From the NCBI GenBank assembly GCA_030144725.1, contig JASKMD010000017.1, forward strand, positions 3,491,901-3,555,900: a stretch of 64,000 nt of DNA, read 5' to 3'. The DNA is from Haematococcus lacustris (Eukaryota > Chlorophyta > Chlorophyceae > Chlamydomonadales > Haematococcaceae). Positions within the stretch are counted from its first letter, which is position 1; the number at the start of each line of letters is the position of its first letter. Position numbers and translations under genes: made by a program. Of the stretch, positions 33,526-44,854 are shown piece after piece. A model generated the notes under the pieces. The model ran no database searches. It was not told where the DNA came from and was given only the letters and a program-made list of their open reading frames with translations.

Positions 33526-33880
33526 TTGGTCCCTATTTATAAGAGGGCATTGACTTAGGACAACCAGCCCATGAGGTTGTGGAGGGGGTTGGTTGTACGG
33601 CGCTGTATACTATGTAACATTGTGAATATAGAATGTTGTCCTCATGGTGATATGTACTCTGTATACCTTGCAACATCAGTAGCTCAGTGTCACGTGTAAG
33701 TACATCCAATGGCTCTAGCCTAACGTATAATAATCTCCAACTTGGTAAATGTTTCTAAGCAAGCCCCCTCCTTCAGCCCTTCACCCAGCCCTTCAGCACT
33801 TGAGGGGTCACACAGTAATGGATGAGGGTCACACTGTACTAGATAGTGTGTGTTGTCGCTGCCCTCCTAGTTGGGTGTTA
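33526..33880. other. Unique spacer, no gene
   Basis: AT-richer sequence just outside the inverted right end, with TATA-like words (CCTATTTATAAGAGG, TGTATACTATG). No coding pattern. Confidence 0.4.
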
Positions 33881-34665
33881 GCCAGTACAAGTTGGGGGTC
33901 AGCCAATACTGGTTGGGTGTCAGCCAATACTGGTTGGAGGTTAGCCAGTACTGGCTGGGGTGAACCAGTACTGGTTAAATTTTTGTAATTTTTTTATTTT
34001 GGGGGGGTGTGTGAACCAGTACTGGTTTGGTGTGAACCAGTACTGGCTGACCACCAACCAGTACTGGTTTGGTGTGAACCAGTACTGGTTGGGGGTGAAC
34101 CAGTACTGGCTGGGGTGAACCAGTACTGGTTAAATTTTTGTAGTTTTTTTATTTTGGGGGGGGGGGGGTGAACCAGTACTGGTTTGGTGTGAACCAGTAC
34201 TGGTTGGGGGTGAACCAGTACTGTTTAGGAATAAACCAGTACTGGTTAGGAATAAACCAGTACTGGTTAGGAATAAACCAGTACTGGTTGGGAATACCAG
34301 AACTGGTTGGGGGTAAACCAGTACTGGTTGGGAATAAACCAGTACTGGTTGGGAATAAACCAGTACTGGTTGGGAATAAACCAGTACTGGTTGGGAATAA
34401 ACCAGTACTGGTTGGGAATATACCAGTACTGGTTGGGGGTAAACCAGTACTGGTTGGGAATAAACCAGTACTGGTTAGGAATAAACCAGCACTGGTTGGG
34501 AATAAACCAGTACTGGTTAGGAATAAACCAGTACTGGTTGGGAATAAACCAGTACTGGTTGGGAATAAACCAGTACTGGTTGGGAATAAACCAGTACTGG
34601 TTGGGGGTAAACCAGGAACGGTTGGGAGGCAACCAGTACTGGTTGGGGGTGGACCAGTACTGGTT
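33881..34665 (+). repeat. CCAGTACTGG array with a different, TTGGGAATAAA spacer
   Basis: About thirty palindromes, first degenerate (CCAATACTGG), then regular at ~21 bp with spacer TTGGGAATAAA. Two copies of AAATTTTTGTA(A/G)TTTTTTTATTTTGG interrupt it (33975; 34131). The spacer is unrelated to that of the arrays at 19.7 and 32.7 kb, so only the palindrome is shared. Confidence 0.95.
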
Positions 34666-35331
34666 TTCTCGTATCTCCTCAGCCCGATTTTTCCTCGATT
34701 TTAGGTTTACACCCCCATTCTTAGAACCGCTAAAAAATACAATCTATCAAGCCACTTTGTCAAAAAATTCAACTTTTCTCATGAACTTTTCTGCGAGTGT
34801 AGCCTGGTTGATGGAATGCTTTGCTTTCTTCTCCAACAGCTGCTTCGTTGGGTTAGGAACAAAGTTGACACGGCAAATTTTGGAAAGTCACAGTGGTCAG
34901 TTCACAATACGCCAGTTTGTGCAAGGGGGTCCCTTTTTCTGTATGGCCGGCTAGAGAGAAACGAACATTTTCGCACCTCGCTGCAATGTCGCGTGTCAAC
35001 GCCTGCACCAATGAAAGGTTCGCGGAGTGAGCCTGGCGGGCTAAACATTGATTGTACTTCCGGCTCGATAGCAGGCGCAATTGGCTCATTGGTGCCGCTA
35101 CTCACCACTAGAACAATCGATAGTGAGCAGCTGAGGTGTGTCCGCGCTCGCTTGCGCCGGCATGGCCTCTGATGCAAGGATTAACGCGCCGCTTGCCAGT
35201 AGATGCGGAGTAATTCGCAGGTGCCAATGCAACAAACGCTACCGAAATCGGTGCACTTTGTAGCGAGTAATTGCATGAAGATTACCAATCCCATGTTGGG
35301 ACATCCTGAGTCTCAATCGTGTTTTAAGTAG

Positions 35332-35531
35332 TAGATAGTGGAAGCGCCGGTAGTTTTAGGCGCCCTAAAAACGCGAGGCCGAGGCGCTGGAGGGTAACAG
35401 CTCGAGACCGAAGCCAGCAGCCGCGGAGCGTAGCGTCGCGGCTGCTGGCTGAGGTCGAGAGCTGTTACGCTATAGAGCCGAGGCCGAGTGTTTTTGGGGG
35501 CCTAAAACGCCCCGGGCGCTTCCACTATCTA
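35332..35531. mobile_element. Fold-back / MITE-like element
   Basis: About 200 bases form two inverted arms of ~100 bases: TAGATAGTGGAAGCGCC at the left and GGGCGCTTCCACTATCTA at the right, meeting at GCCGCGGAGCGTAGCGTCGC. Related half-copies lie at 17630-17725. No open frame, so it is non-autonomous. Confidence 0.75.
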
Positions 35532-35699
35532 ATTTAGTTCCGTTTTAGGTGCATCCCTTTACATTACGGGGAAAGTAAGAACTTTTATTTTCCCGTAAAA
35601 AACTGCTCCGAGACCTCTTTGACCTCGCGCTCCGAAGAGGTTGCGATGCTCGCCACAACTGTAAGCAGGCTGTGTGCGTGGCTGTAGGATGCCGGAGAC

Positions 35700-35915
35700 A
35701 GCGAGGCTTCCGCGGAGTTTTACTGTAACCGCAGTCTTTACTGAAAAAGTGCAGAAGTTTTACTGTAACCGCTGCCTAACCGCGATTTTACTGAAAAAGT
35801 GCTGACGTTTATACTGTAACCGCTTCCTAACCGCGATTTTACTGAAAAAGTGCTGGAGTTTTACTGCGTAACCGCTGCGTAACCGCAATTTTACTGAAAA
35901 AGTGCAGGGGCCGTC
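35700..35915 (+). repeat. ~53-bp tandem repeat
   Basis: Four imperfect copies of a unit containing AGTTTTACTGTAACCGC, TAACCGCGATTTTACTG and AAAAAGTGC, in the AT-rich island next to the fold-back element. Confidence 0.85.
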
Positions 35916-37158
35916 GACAAAGCTAGGCGTCGCAGACGCTTTGATGCTACGCGCTTATCTTGTACACGTACTAGGCTGGAGCCAACCCGTAATGTAAAGG
36001 GATACTGTATAATGTCTCGGCCCGCGCTGTTCACGTTCAAATAACGACCTCGGCCTCGTCTCAAGCCGCGTAAACGACTCGGCTACGCCTCGTCGTTTAC
36101 TGCAACTTTCGACGAGGTCTCGGTCGTTATTTTCCCGTAACAGCTTGGCCTCTGACATTATACTATACGTTGTGGCTACATTCTGTGCGGCGAAGCCGCA
36201 CTTCTGGAGCGACACTTTGTTTTGGAGCGAAGGGCGGGCGTGGTAGCACCATACGCGACTTGCAACGGTAGCCAGTTTGAACCAGCTATGCACTTTTCTA
36301 AAATGGTCCGCGTCCCGCGTTTTTAAGAGCATAATAGGGAACTAAGTCTCTTAAAAAGCAGGCTATTAACTATTATAACGCATGAAAACGGAACTAATTT
36401 GACGGAGAGTAGAGGAGTGTAACTAACTACAACTGAGAGTGGTGCTGGTTTGGAGGACGTCAAACCCTCTTTCGGGGTTCTCTCGGGGTTCCCAGGTGAG
36501 TTAGTGTGGCAATCTACTACATTGTCCTCTTGACTACAAACCCGGTCATATCACATCTTTAAGCCATCATATTCAGTCATATGACCAATTCCTCAGCAAG
36601 TCATATGATCGGTCGCGCCCTAATCGCTGTATGCCCTGCCCTGCCCCCAAGGCTCGATATAATGACTCAATGCAAGCATTGCATACAACACACTTTCTAC
36701 AACACATCCTTGGCATGTGGCGGCAGGGCGAAAGGTAACTCCACTACAACGCTCCTTGGCCCCTTTCCTTGTACACGGCCGCAGGGCGAAGTGATGGCGG
36801 CCTCACCCTCAATACGGTAGTTGTTCTGGTTCTGGTCCATGGGTGACCCCCATGCCTTCAAATTGAGACACCTAGCCTGCTTCCGCCCGAATCAAAATGG
36901 CGTTGTCAGCTCTATTCCGAGCTGCTTGTGCGTAAGTTTTCAATTTGAGCTACTTTCCCGTAGCCACCGAAGCAATGAACCGGAAGCTTTTGCGACCGCA
37001 GAAGTCTTACTAAAGGTTGCCCTTGCTCCTGAGGCCCGCGCCTCCACTCTGCAAGGTTGGGTTTCGCGTTTATTCCCCGACCTTCTCCCACCTGCGTCTT
37101 CCCCCAATGCGATCGCTTTCGAGCTGCTTGCATTCCTCCGCAGTCCCCGCCAGGCGTA

Positions 37159-39107
37159 ATGTACGGCCACGATGTGCAGCGGCTGCACAATGCTCAGCAA
37201 ACGCAACAGCTGCAGCAAACGCAACAGCTGCAACAACTGCAACAGCTGCAGCAAATGCAACAACTGCAGCAAATGCATCAGCTGCAGCAAATGCAACAGC
37301 TGCAACAGGGTGCGGCTCAGCAGCAACAGACGTCAGGCCATGTATCTGCGCACATCCAGCTGGTTCCGCATCAGCAGCAGCTGTTGTTGCAACCAGGCGG
37401 GATGTTCGCCGCGCAAGGTGCAAATACCCTACAGCAGCAACAAATGCTGCTGCAAATCAGGCATCGGCAGGCTTTGGACGAAATGCGAGCGCAAGCAGCA
37501 ACGGTGCGCAACACGCAGCAGCAGCTGCAACAGCTTAAAGAAGCACAGCGTCAGCAGAATGCTCAGCAACTGCAGCAGCTGCAGCATAGGCAATGGGTTC
37601 TGCAAACTCAGCAATTGCAGCAAATGCAGCGTGCACATCGGGTCCATGAGAACCAGCAGTTGCAGCAGCTGCAGCAGGCGCGCTGGGCTCAGCAAGTTCA
37701 GCAAGCTCAGCAGCCACAGCAAGCCCATCACAGGCCTAATTCTTATCAAGTTGACGCCACTCAGCCCCTTCCCAGCATGCAGCAAAAGCACCCCTCCATT
37801 CTGTCGTGCCAGCCGTCAGCTCTGTTTGCTTTGAGCTCCGGCGACATGGTTCCCGCTGAAACAGTTACCGCTGAGATAGTTGAGCTTGGCATGCTTAGCA
37901 ATACGCTGTCTCAGAATGCCATGCTGGCTGCTCTAAGTGGGACAGCTGCTGGCACTACTCCTGCTAGTGTGCCGGAGGCCTCCTTCCCTTCCACCAACAG
38001 CATACAGCCTGGCCATGCTGTCAGTGGCCTGGGCACAGACCACCTCAATGCTCTCCTGGTGTCAATTGGCAGGGAGCTGGCCCGTCACAACATCGGAGTA
38101 GATGCTGCCCTGCAAGCTGGCTGGCTCGGCACTCTGTCTATCACCAACATAGCCCTGCTGCGTGCTGTGCATGCCCATGAGATGCAGCTCCTTGCAAGCA
38201 TGCCAGTACAGCAGATCCCTCAGCACAGCCAGGTCTCTATGCCTCCCAACCAACATGACAAGCATCTGGAAGACATCCGCTCTCAGACAAGCTCGTGCCT
38301 GCTACTGAGTAGCGTATCTCCAACCGGCACTTCGCTCTCGACCTTGCCTTTGCCTGAAGATCTGGCGGCACATGGTAGCAGCCTTGCGCACAGTGCCCCT
38401 GCTGCAAACGGCAGCACGTCATCAGCCTTCAGCAGCGCAACAATTGACAGCGTCCTGCCGCAAGCTGCACACCCAGCACACATTGTGCACAGGTCAGACA
38501 GCAAGGGCTTTGGCAGCAAGCTGGCAGCTGCGTCAGGCTCTCCCGCTGGGGCTTCTTCCTCCAGCAGCGAATGCCTGGCACTGGGAGCTGCTCCCTCACG
38601 CTGGGGTCCACTCCTGGTGCGTGTTGGAATACTTGCATACACATGGGCACATTCCTGCTGGTCAGCTGTGCTGTGCTCTGCTGCTTCATTACATCCCTCT
38701 CACAGCTTCATTCTCACACCCCTCTCACAGCTCAACAAAACCTATTCAACACGGAACAACATGTTGGGCTGTGGGTAATCTCACTCAGCTACTACAAACA
38801 TGTTGTAGCATCCTCTGTCGCACCCTTGATGACTGCACATCCCTCTCACAGCTTGTGGGTGTAGTCTCACTCCCGGTGCTGCTTGGGGGTGGACAGAATC
38901 CATGTGCTTGTCCATGCCCCGTCGTAGCCGCAGGCAACGGCCCCAACACAAAATGGCGTTCTAGGAGCTGCAGGAGTTGAAGCGGTGCTGGCTGGTGCTG
39001 GGGGCAGCCATCCCAGCCTGAAGGCAGCCAGTGGCAGCGACACAGCAGAGCCTCAAGAGCTGGCTGCACGCTTCACCAACCTGCACCTGGGATGTGGCTT
39101 CTTCTGA
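37159..39107 (+). CDS. Glutamine-rich protein, unidentified
   Basis: Two exons, 37159-38616 and 38928-39107 (TGA), joined at phase 0 by a GT-AG intron that contains dispersed repeat A copy 3; 545 residues from the ATG. Residues 1 to ~190 are Gln-rich and coiled-coil-like (QQLQQ, QRLHNAQQTQ). The rest is Ser/Ala-rich with a hydrophobic helical patch (HLNALLVSIGRELARHNIGV, GWLGTLSITNIALLRAVHAH). The C-terminus reads AARFTNLHLGCGFF. The acceptor TCCGCAG just before the ATG means the true start may be in an upstream exon (SPPGVMYGHDVQRL). Gln-rich low-complexity proteins of this kind are often transcription or RNA regulators, but no domain is recognised. Confidence 0.6.
38731..38840 (-). repeat. 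Dispersed repeat A, copy 3, inside an intron
   Basis: Matches copy 1 through AACAAAACCTATTCAACACG, GTGGGTAATCTCACTCAGCT and GCACCCTTGATGACT. It lies entirely within the intron of the Q-rich gene. Confidence 0.8.
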
Positions 39108-40286
39108 GTTCACCCCTGATGGAGGCCAGGCCGCATCAGGGACAGCTGAAGATGTGGGTAAGCTGTCAGGTTGCAGTGGGTAGGCCAGTGTGGCCAGTGT
39201 GCTTCTAATTCAATTGTTTTTCTGGGTCTGGGTAGAGCGGAGCCTCTGGGGTGCGGTGGGTCGCCCACGCAGCGTGATGTCATCATGGTGGGCCTTGGCG
39301 ATGTGTGTGGGAGGGTTACCGGGAGAGGCAGGCACACACAGCCTGAAACCCGTGGGTATCTCAGTGGTGTGAATGGCAAAGGGGTAAGTAATGTGCGGGG
39401 GTTTGGCAAGCGTGTGAAGCGGAGCACCTGCAGTAGGACCACTGCCAAGACTGCGGACGGGGTAGTTGTAGCATGTCATCCCTTGGCTATGTATTGCTTC
39501 ATCACTTAGTGTGCGCTTTGAGGCTGCACATCACTGCTTGCTGCTGCTTCACGAAATGGACATTGTGGGTCTGCTGTCCTGCTCCTAGACTATCATGTAG
39601 AAATAAAGCTGGTAGCACACTTGTAGCTACACTGTGGGTAGGCAAGGTTACAGCGCATGGTGTTATGTGGCCAGGGTGGTTCGGGGATTGGCAATGTCTA
39701 CAAGTCACACTGCCGAGTCACATGGGAGTTGTTTCTGCTGAGTCTATGGGTAAAGAGCTCTTTGGATTAACACAAAAATGGCACAGCGTGCTGTGTGCAG
39801 CTTATGTAGGCGCGTACACTTGACACTTGGGGCACATCAAACATATTGGGTGCAGATATGGTGCCATACTGGCAAATGACATACAATAAAACCCACATTG
39901 CAGGTACAAGTCTTCATGCTTGTTCAGCATTGTGTGTAGGTGGCACACTGTGTGGGGTGTGGATTGCAATCTGGTACTTACATGGTGTAATGTTCGTTTA
40001 TGTGATGCGTTAGGACATGTGCTTTGTTGTAAGAGCAGGCCCAGTAGGTGGTGTCTGGTGCTGGCTGCGCTGAGATTAGCTGAGGGCGTGTCAACAGAGT
40101 TCCGGGCCAGCTCAAACGCTTTCATAATGTCAGTCACGAGCGCAAGGGGTTATGTACCAGAAGCCTGATAGCCTAATAGGTCGCCCTGTGCCATGGACCA
40201 TGGTGGGATGATCATCACTCCATGGATCTCACGAGAAACCCAAGTTGCTTGATAAGGCCACCGCCCGTCTTAATGCGCATCGCGTG
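39108..40286. other. Downstream region of the Q-rich gene, no gene
   Basis: Open frames are short and not splice-supported. TGTAA near 39986 is far from the stop codon. The region may include 3' UTR and the left flank of the first Fanzor element. Confidence 0.4.
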
Positions 40287-42620
40287 ATGGCTAAGAAGAA
40301 GCGGAAGGGCAGCGAGAAGCAGAAGCAGGACCCGGGAAAGAAACTGAAAGGTTCGTGTCCCTAGCAGACTGTGAGCTACGTGAGTTACGCGATATGTGAA
40401 TACCCGTCGGTCTTGTTGTTCCATCGCAGCGTCTCGCTCGCCTCAAGGAAAGCAACGACAGGAGCGCCGCGATGGCTGGAACACGAGCAGACGTCAAGTG
40501 GGTTGATGCCCCCGCTTTGTGTGTCTCCGCGCTGCTTGTGTCTCCGCATCGTGCCTTAGCCTGTCACAGTGGCCTGTCAAAATGTCAATTGCGCTTGGCT
40601 GCAGGTGTTCAAGGTCCCGGGTGGCGCCGTGCTGCGCGGCTGCAAGAAGACGAAGCGCAAGCTACTTGCGCACTTCCAGCTGAGGGCTGAGGTGCACAGC
40701 CAGCTCTGCGTCATCGCGTCACTGTTTGTGTTGCGTATGTATATATCTGACATGCCTGGTGGGCTACCTCTCCCGGGGTACCGCAACGCCCCTATTCCTC
40801 CAGCCGTGCAGCCCCCCCAAGCCCCTGATGCTCCCCCCCTACCTCCACTCCCCCCACGTGCCCCTGCCCAGCCTGCCCCTGCCCAGCCTGCCAGCATGGA
40901 GTGGGACTGTGGATCCGACTCCGATTCAAACTGGGACTCGGAGCCGGAACCAGAGCCTCAGCCAGCCACGCAGCCCCTCCCAAGGCGTTCCAGCGCCCGT
41001 CTGGCCGCCCTTGCACCAGCAGAACCCACAGGCCCTGACCCTGACCCTGACCCTGACCCTGACCCTGACCCTGACCCTGACCCTGACCCTGACCCTGACC
41101 CTGACCCTGACCCTGACCCTGACCCTGACCCTGACCCTGACCCTGACCCTGACCCTGACCCTGACCCTGACCCTGACCCTGACCCTGACCTGACCTGACC
41201 TGACCTGACCTGCAGAGCGCTTTGTCAAGCTGTATGCCAAGGCAGCCAGGGCCCAGCTAGGATGGAGCGGGGAGGAGGCTCAGCTGTTCATCAAGGTGTG
41301 AACCAGAACGCCCAGAGCTGAGCTGCAGGCCGCCACCCTGGACAAGGGGCATGTTGCTGACCTGGTAAAGGAGGCCGACAAGCACCGCCGTCTGTTGGGC
41401 ATGAAGCAGCAAGGGTCCTTGCAGGACACCCTGCCCTTGCCCTTCCGCATGCGGCATTCGGTGCATGTGTGCCGGTGGCGAGAGCAGTGGCAGCAGCCCC
41501 CCACCCCACCTGTGCCAGGCCAGCCAAAGCGTGGCAGGAAGCGTGGTGTTGGTCCGCGGACCCTGACCTGCCCCCCCCTTTCACCCTCACCCCCATGGCC
41601 AGGGTGAGCCTTCACTTCATCAAGCTGGACAGTAGGGTGTGCATGAGGTGTGCAAGCAGCTGGGTCCCAATGAGACCAATGAGACCTCTGATGAACTATG
41701 TTGTTTATAGTTGGCTTGTGGATCATGTCATGGATATCACTTCCGCCCCACTCCGGTTGCCGGCCGGGATGACAGGGTGACAACACCATGTAATTTATAT
41801 GTAATGGACCTCACTTCCGGCCCACTCCGGTTGCCGGCCCTCCGGTTGGACGCCGTCCTGATGCACCCCCTAGCACGGGCACTCCGCTCCGATGGTTTTG
41901 CTCAGTCTCTGTGATTTCGCAAGGTGGGGTTTCGCAAGGTGGTGGAGCAGCCTAGCAGGCCTGGCCTGGCCAGACCTGACAGGCTGGTGATCGTGGATGA
42001 GTTCCGCACCCGTGTCAGCTCGTCCGTGCATGCCCGCCAGGCTTGTGAGCTGCACCAAGGCCCGCAGACTGGGTACCTCCAGCAGGCCAGGTCAACCAGC
42101 GGCTGTTGCGCCCAGCCTGGAGCCTGCGGCATGCTAAGGATGTGCGGGGCCTCAAGTGGTACCATGAGGTGCCGCCCAACCCTCCTCCCCCTCCCCCAGC
42201 TCAGCACCCACCTGCCCAGGACCCCCCTGCCCCTGCCCAGGACCCCCCTGCCCCTCCCCCAGCCCAGGACCCCCCACCCCCTCCTCCAGCCCAGGAGCCA
42301 CCCCCACCAGCCCAGGACCAGCCCCCTGCCCAGCCCCCACCTGGCCCGGTGCCACGACCCCAGGCCCCCCCTTGGGGCAGGTGGCTGGACCGGGACACCA
42401 ACCCCTGCCTCAACTTCCAGCGCATTGGGGAGAGCATGCACCACCCCCTGGAGCTGTGCAGCTATGAGGGCTTGGAGGCTCTGCCCCCCATTGGCAAGGA
42501 ATACCAGCAGGGCTACAAGCTGGTCAATGACCGGCTGCCAAAGGTCAAGCAGCGGCTGCACCGGGCAGCAGAGTACCGGCGGGGCATTGATGGCCGGGCC
42601 CGCAACAATGCATTAAGCTA
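40287..42620 (+). pseudogene. Fanzor (eukaryotic TnpB-like) copy 1, internally deleted
   Basis: Fanzors are eukaryotic relatives of the RNA-guided nuclease TnpB. Here 40287-40350 (ATG) encodes MAKKKRKGSEKQKQ, a basic nuclear-localisation-like start. Further exons are 40430-40492 and 40608-40734, then an acidic Pro/Asp region. 41320-41620 includes TPMARVSLHFIKLDSRV, the pre-RuvC strand. The last exon (about 41940-42620) holds the RuvC-II glutamate in VIVDEFRTRVSSS, a PAWSLRHAKDVRGLKW segment, a Pro-rich linker, and the RuvC-III aspartate in GRWLDRDTNPCLNFQRIGES, ending HRAAEYRRGIDGRARNNALS then TAG. The RuvC-I block and the TDGV strand are missing, and a one-base shift separates the DEFRTR and PPAGQV segments near 42060. 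It is thus a damaged copy. Dispersed repeat A follows its stop. Confidence 0.75.
41033..41190 (+). repeat. CCCTGA hexanucleotide repeat, ~26 copies
   Basis: An uninterrupted TGACCC run inside Fanzor copy 1 encodes Pro-Asp repeats in the local frame, then changes to TGACC pentamers just before a CTGCAG acceptor. Length is probably variable. Confidence 0.95.
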
Positions 42621-42719
42621 GTAAGCTAGTAGTTTACACAGACTGTCAGCCTTACAAAGCATTAAGCTGTTAGTTTTGGTGAGGTGCCCAGTGGTCAAGG
42701 GGGCTCAGCCCCAGGAAAG

Positions 42720-42848
42720 AGTGCCATCGATGTGGGGTTTGTAGTCATCAAGGGTGCGACCGAGGATGCTTTTACCTGGTTGGAGTAGCTGGGTGAGATC
42801 ACCCACAGGCAAACATGTTGTTCCTTGTTGAATGAGTTTTGTTTGTCT
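42720..42848 (+). repeat. Dispersed repeat A, copy 4, at the 3' end of Fanzor copy 1
   Basis: Begins AGTGCCATCGATGTGGGG about 100 bases after the Fanzor stop and ends GAATGAGTTTTGTTTG. The intervening sequence also matches that beside the 45.1-kb Fanzor fragment, so this repeat is the terminal part of the Fanzor-bearing element. Confidence 0.85.
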
Positions 42849-42899
42849 GACCGATGAGACCAGCCTTCACCTCAGAGCCAGCACTGAGCCACCATTGGG

Positions 42900-44437
42900 C
42901 TAGGTGGTTTAACACGGCCAAGCTTCGCAACAAGGGGTTTCAATTTGAGTTGGATTGTGGAGACAGCTGGTGTCAGCGTGTGCGTGCACTACACACGCCC
43001 CCTCCTCCCTCCTCCTGCCCCGACCCCTGCGGCCAGCAGCAACAGCCGCCCAAGTGCAGCAGCAGCAGTGGCCCATGCTGTGGGACTCCCACACATAGGC
43101 AAGGGCATAGCTGAGCAGTGTGAGTTTGTGTTCATTCCAGCCACCCAGATCGGGGTGGGCATCGACCCTGGAGTCACCCAGGCAGTCAGTGCAGCCTCAG
43201 GGGTGTGGGACCAGAGGTCCGGCCAGCTGGTAACAGGCCAGCTCCGCTGGTGGAATCTTACCAAGGGCCAGGTGAAGCAGGCCAGTGGCCTGAACGACTC
43301 CCGCCGTGACACTGAGCGGTGGCTAGCACCGATCAAGCCCCATCTCCAGCACCTGGCAGCAGCCAGCTCAGCCGGCACCTCCCTGGAGGCCAACCTGAAG
43401 CACATCACCGTCACCCTGGCCACCTGGGACGCGGTGTGGGAGGTTTACCTGGACCCCAAGTGGGCACGGCAGCGGCTGAGGCTGTATGGAGCCCATGATC
43501 GTGCGCTGGAGCAGTTCTTCAAGAAGGTGAGGGTGGGTGGGTGGGGTGGTGGGTGGGAGATGGTGGGGTTGGGGGGTTGGGCATGAAGTTAAAGAGTAGT
43601 TGACTGTGCCATGCCTAACCTGGTGCCACCATGTCAGCCACCATGTGTGCCTTGTGTGCATGGCTGCAGTTGGAGGAGGACATGGCGGAGGTGTCCATGG
43701 AGCGCCATGGGCGTGCCAAGCAGCTGGTGGTGTTCTTTGGAGCAGCTGGCATTGGCACTGGGGGTGGGTGGGGTGCTGACGCGGTGCTGCGGGCCTGCCG
43801 CAAGGTGGTGTGCAGGCCCAGGGGCGCAGGCCAGCTGCGGGGCACGGTGGTGCTCATGGATGAGCACCGCACCACCCAAGTCAGCTCCGCAGTGAATGGT
43901 AAGCAGCCCTGTGAGGAGGAGCTGAACCATGATCAGCCCACCAGGCGTGCAGGCTGGAAGCCCCCAGCAGGGCAGGTGGAACTCCGACTGCTGCATCCAG
44001 CCTGGAGCCAGCAGCGTGACCAGCCAGTGCGGGGCCTGATGTAGTGCCCGGTAGTGGCCCCCCGCAAGCCCCCACAGGCCCTATGCAGCCAGGAGGCCAC
44101 ACAGCAAGCAGCCTCAGAGCCTGGGCCCGGCACTCCCCTGCCAGCCAAGCGCAGCAAGCGCACCAAGGCTGCGCAGGCAGCTGAGCTGAGCAAGGGGAAG
44201 GCTGCCAAAGCCAAGCCAGCACCACAGCCAGGCAGGTGGCTGGACAGGGACTACAATGCAGCGCTGAACATGCAGCGCATTGGGGAGAGCAGGTGGCGGC
44301 CACTGGAGCTGTGCTGCTGGCCAGGACTGGGAGCGCTGCCAGCCAAGGGCAATGAGTACCCTAGCCTAGGCTACAAGCGGCTGCAAAACAAGCCACCCAA
44401 GACCCAGCAGCAGCAGCAGCCTGCTGAGGCACAGTAG
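42900..44437 (+). pseudogene. Fanzor copy 2, RuvC triad kept, in-frame TAG
   Basis: Lacks the N-terminal half. An exon to 43526 contains ETAGVSVCVHYTRP (degenerate TDGV strand) and VGIDPGVTQAVS (RuvC-I Asp), then RDTERWLAPIKPHLQHL and a helical block ending YGAHDRALEQFFKK. The next exon, 43670-44437, joins in phase and carries LEEDMAEVSMERHGRAKQLV, MDEHRTTQVSS (RuvC-II Glu) and RLLHPAWSQQRDQPVRGLM. A TAG at 44042-44044 stands where copy 1 has Trp. The frame then continues CPVVAPRKPPQ, a Lys-rich linker and GRWLDRDYNAALNMQRIG (RuvC-III Asp), ending at TAG. Zinc-finger cysteines typical of TnpB are mostly absent. Probably inactive through the nonsense codon and 5' truncation. Confidence 0.75.
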
Positions 44438-44854
44438 TGTGTGCCCCCCTTTGTTGAGCTGTCATCAGCTTACATTAGTGTGTGATTTGTCATGCCAACT
44501 CTACACGATAGCCCTCGCGGTCAGGCAATAGTGTAGGTGGTAGGCACTCATGCACCATGTCCATGGGTATGCTCCACACAGCCCATTAACACCATTTGCC
44601 CACTAGTATTCCCGCTAGTGGCTGCTAGTGGGTACTACTGGTCGGCTCAAATGGAGGCCCTAGTGAGGGACAACGGGGCTGACCACTGTGACCTTCTATG
44701 ACATTCGATTTGGAGAGAAAAGCACCGATCTAATGAAAGGCCTGCTTAGTTCCCCTTTCTTATCTTCTACCTCCATAAGTTGGTTTATATCTGCCGAGCC
44801 CCGCCTATGAATCGTAAGTAGCAACTGCAGGCAAACAACGACGTAACAACTGCA
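44438..44854. other. Spacer between Fanzor copy 2 and repeat A, no gene
   Basis: Unique sequence with a short ACTAGTATTCCCGCTAGTGG dyad near 44600. Nothing coding. Confidence 0.4.

Larger units (their letters stand above)
34666..37158. other. AT-rich island with fold-back element, no confident gene
   Basis: Lower GC than the surroundings. It contains the fold-back element (35332-35531), a ~53-bp tandem repeat (35700-35915) and the word GCATGAAAACGGAACTAA at 36381. Frames at 34902-35177 (minus) and 36821-37159 (plus) are open but match nothing I know. The latter could supply 5' exons of the Q-rich gene. Confidence 0.5.

Noticed and set aside
41257..41789. Minus-strand frames opposite Fanzor copy 1
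   Set aside because: They are shadows of the plus-strand Fanzor exons (the TPMARVSLHFIKLDSRV and KEADKHRRLLGMKQQG segments).
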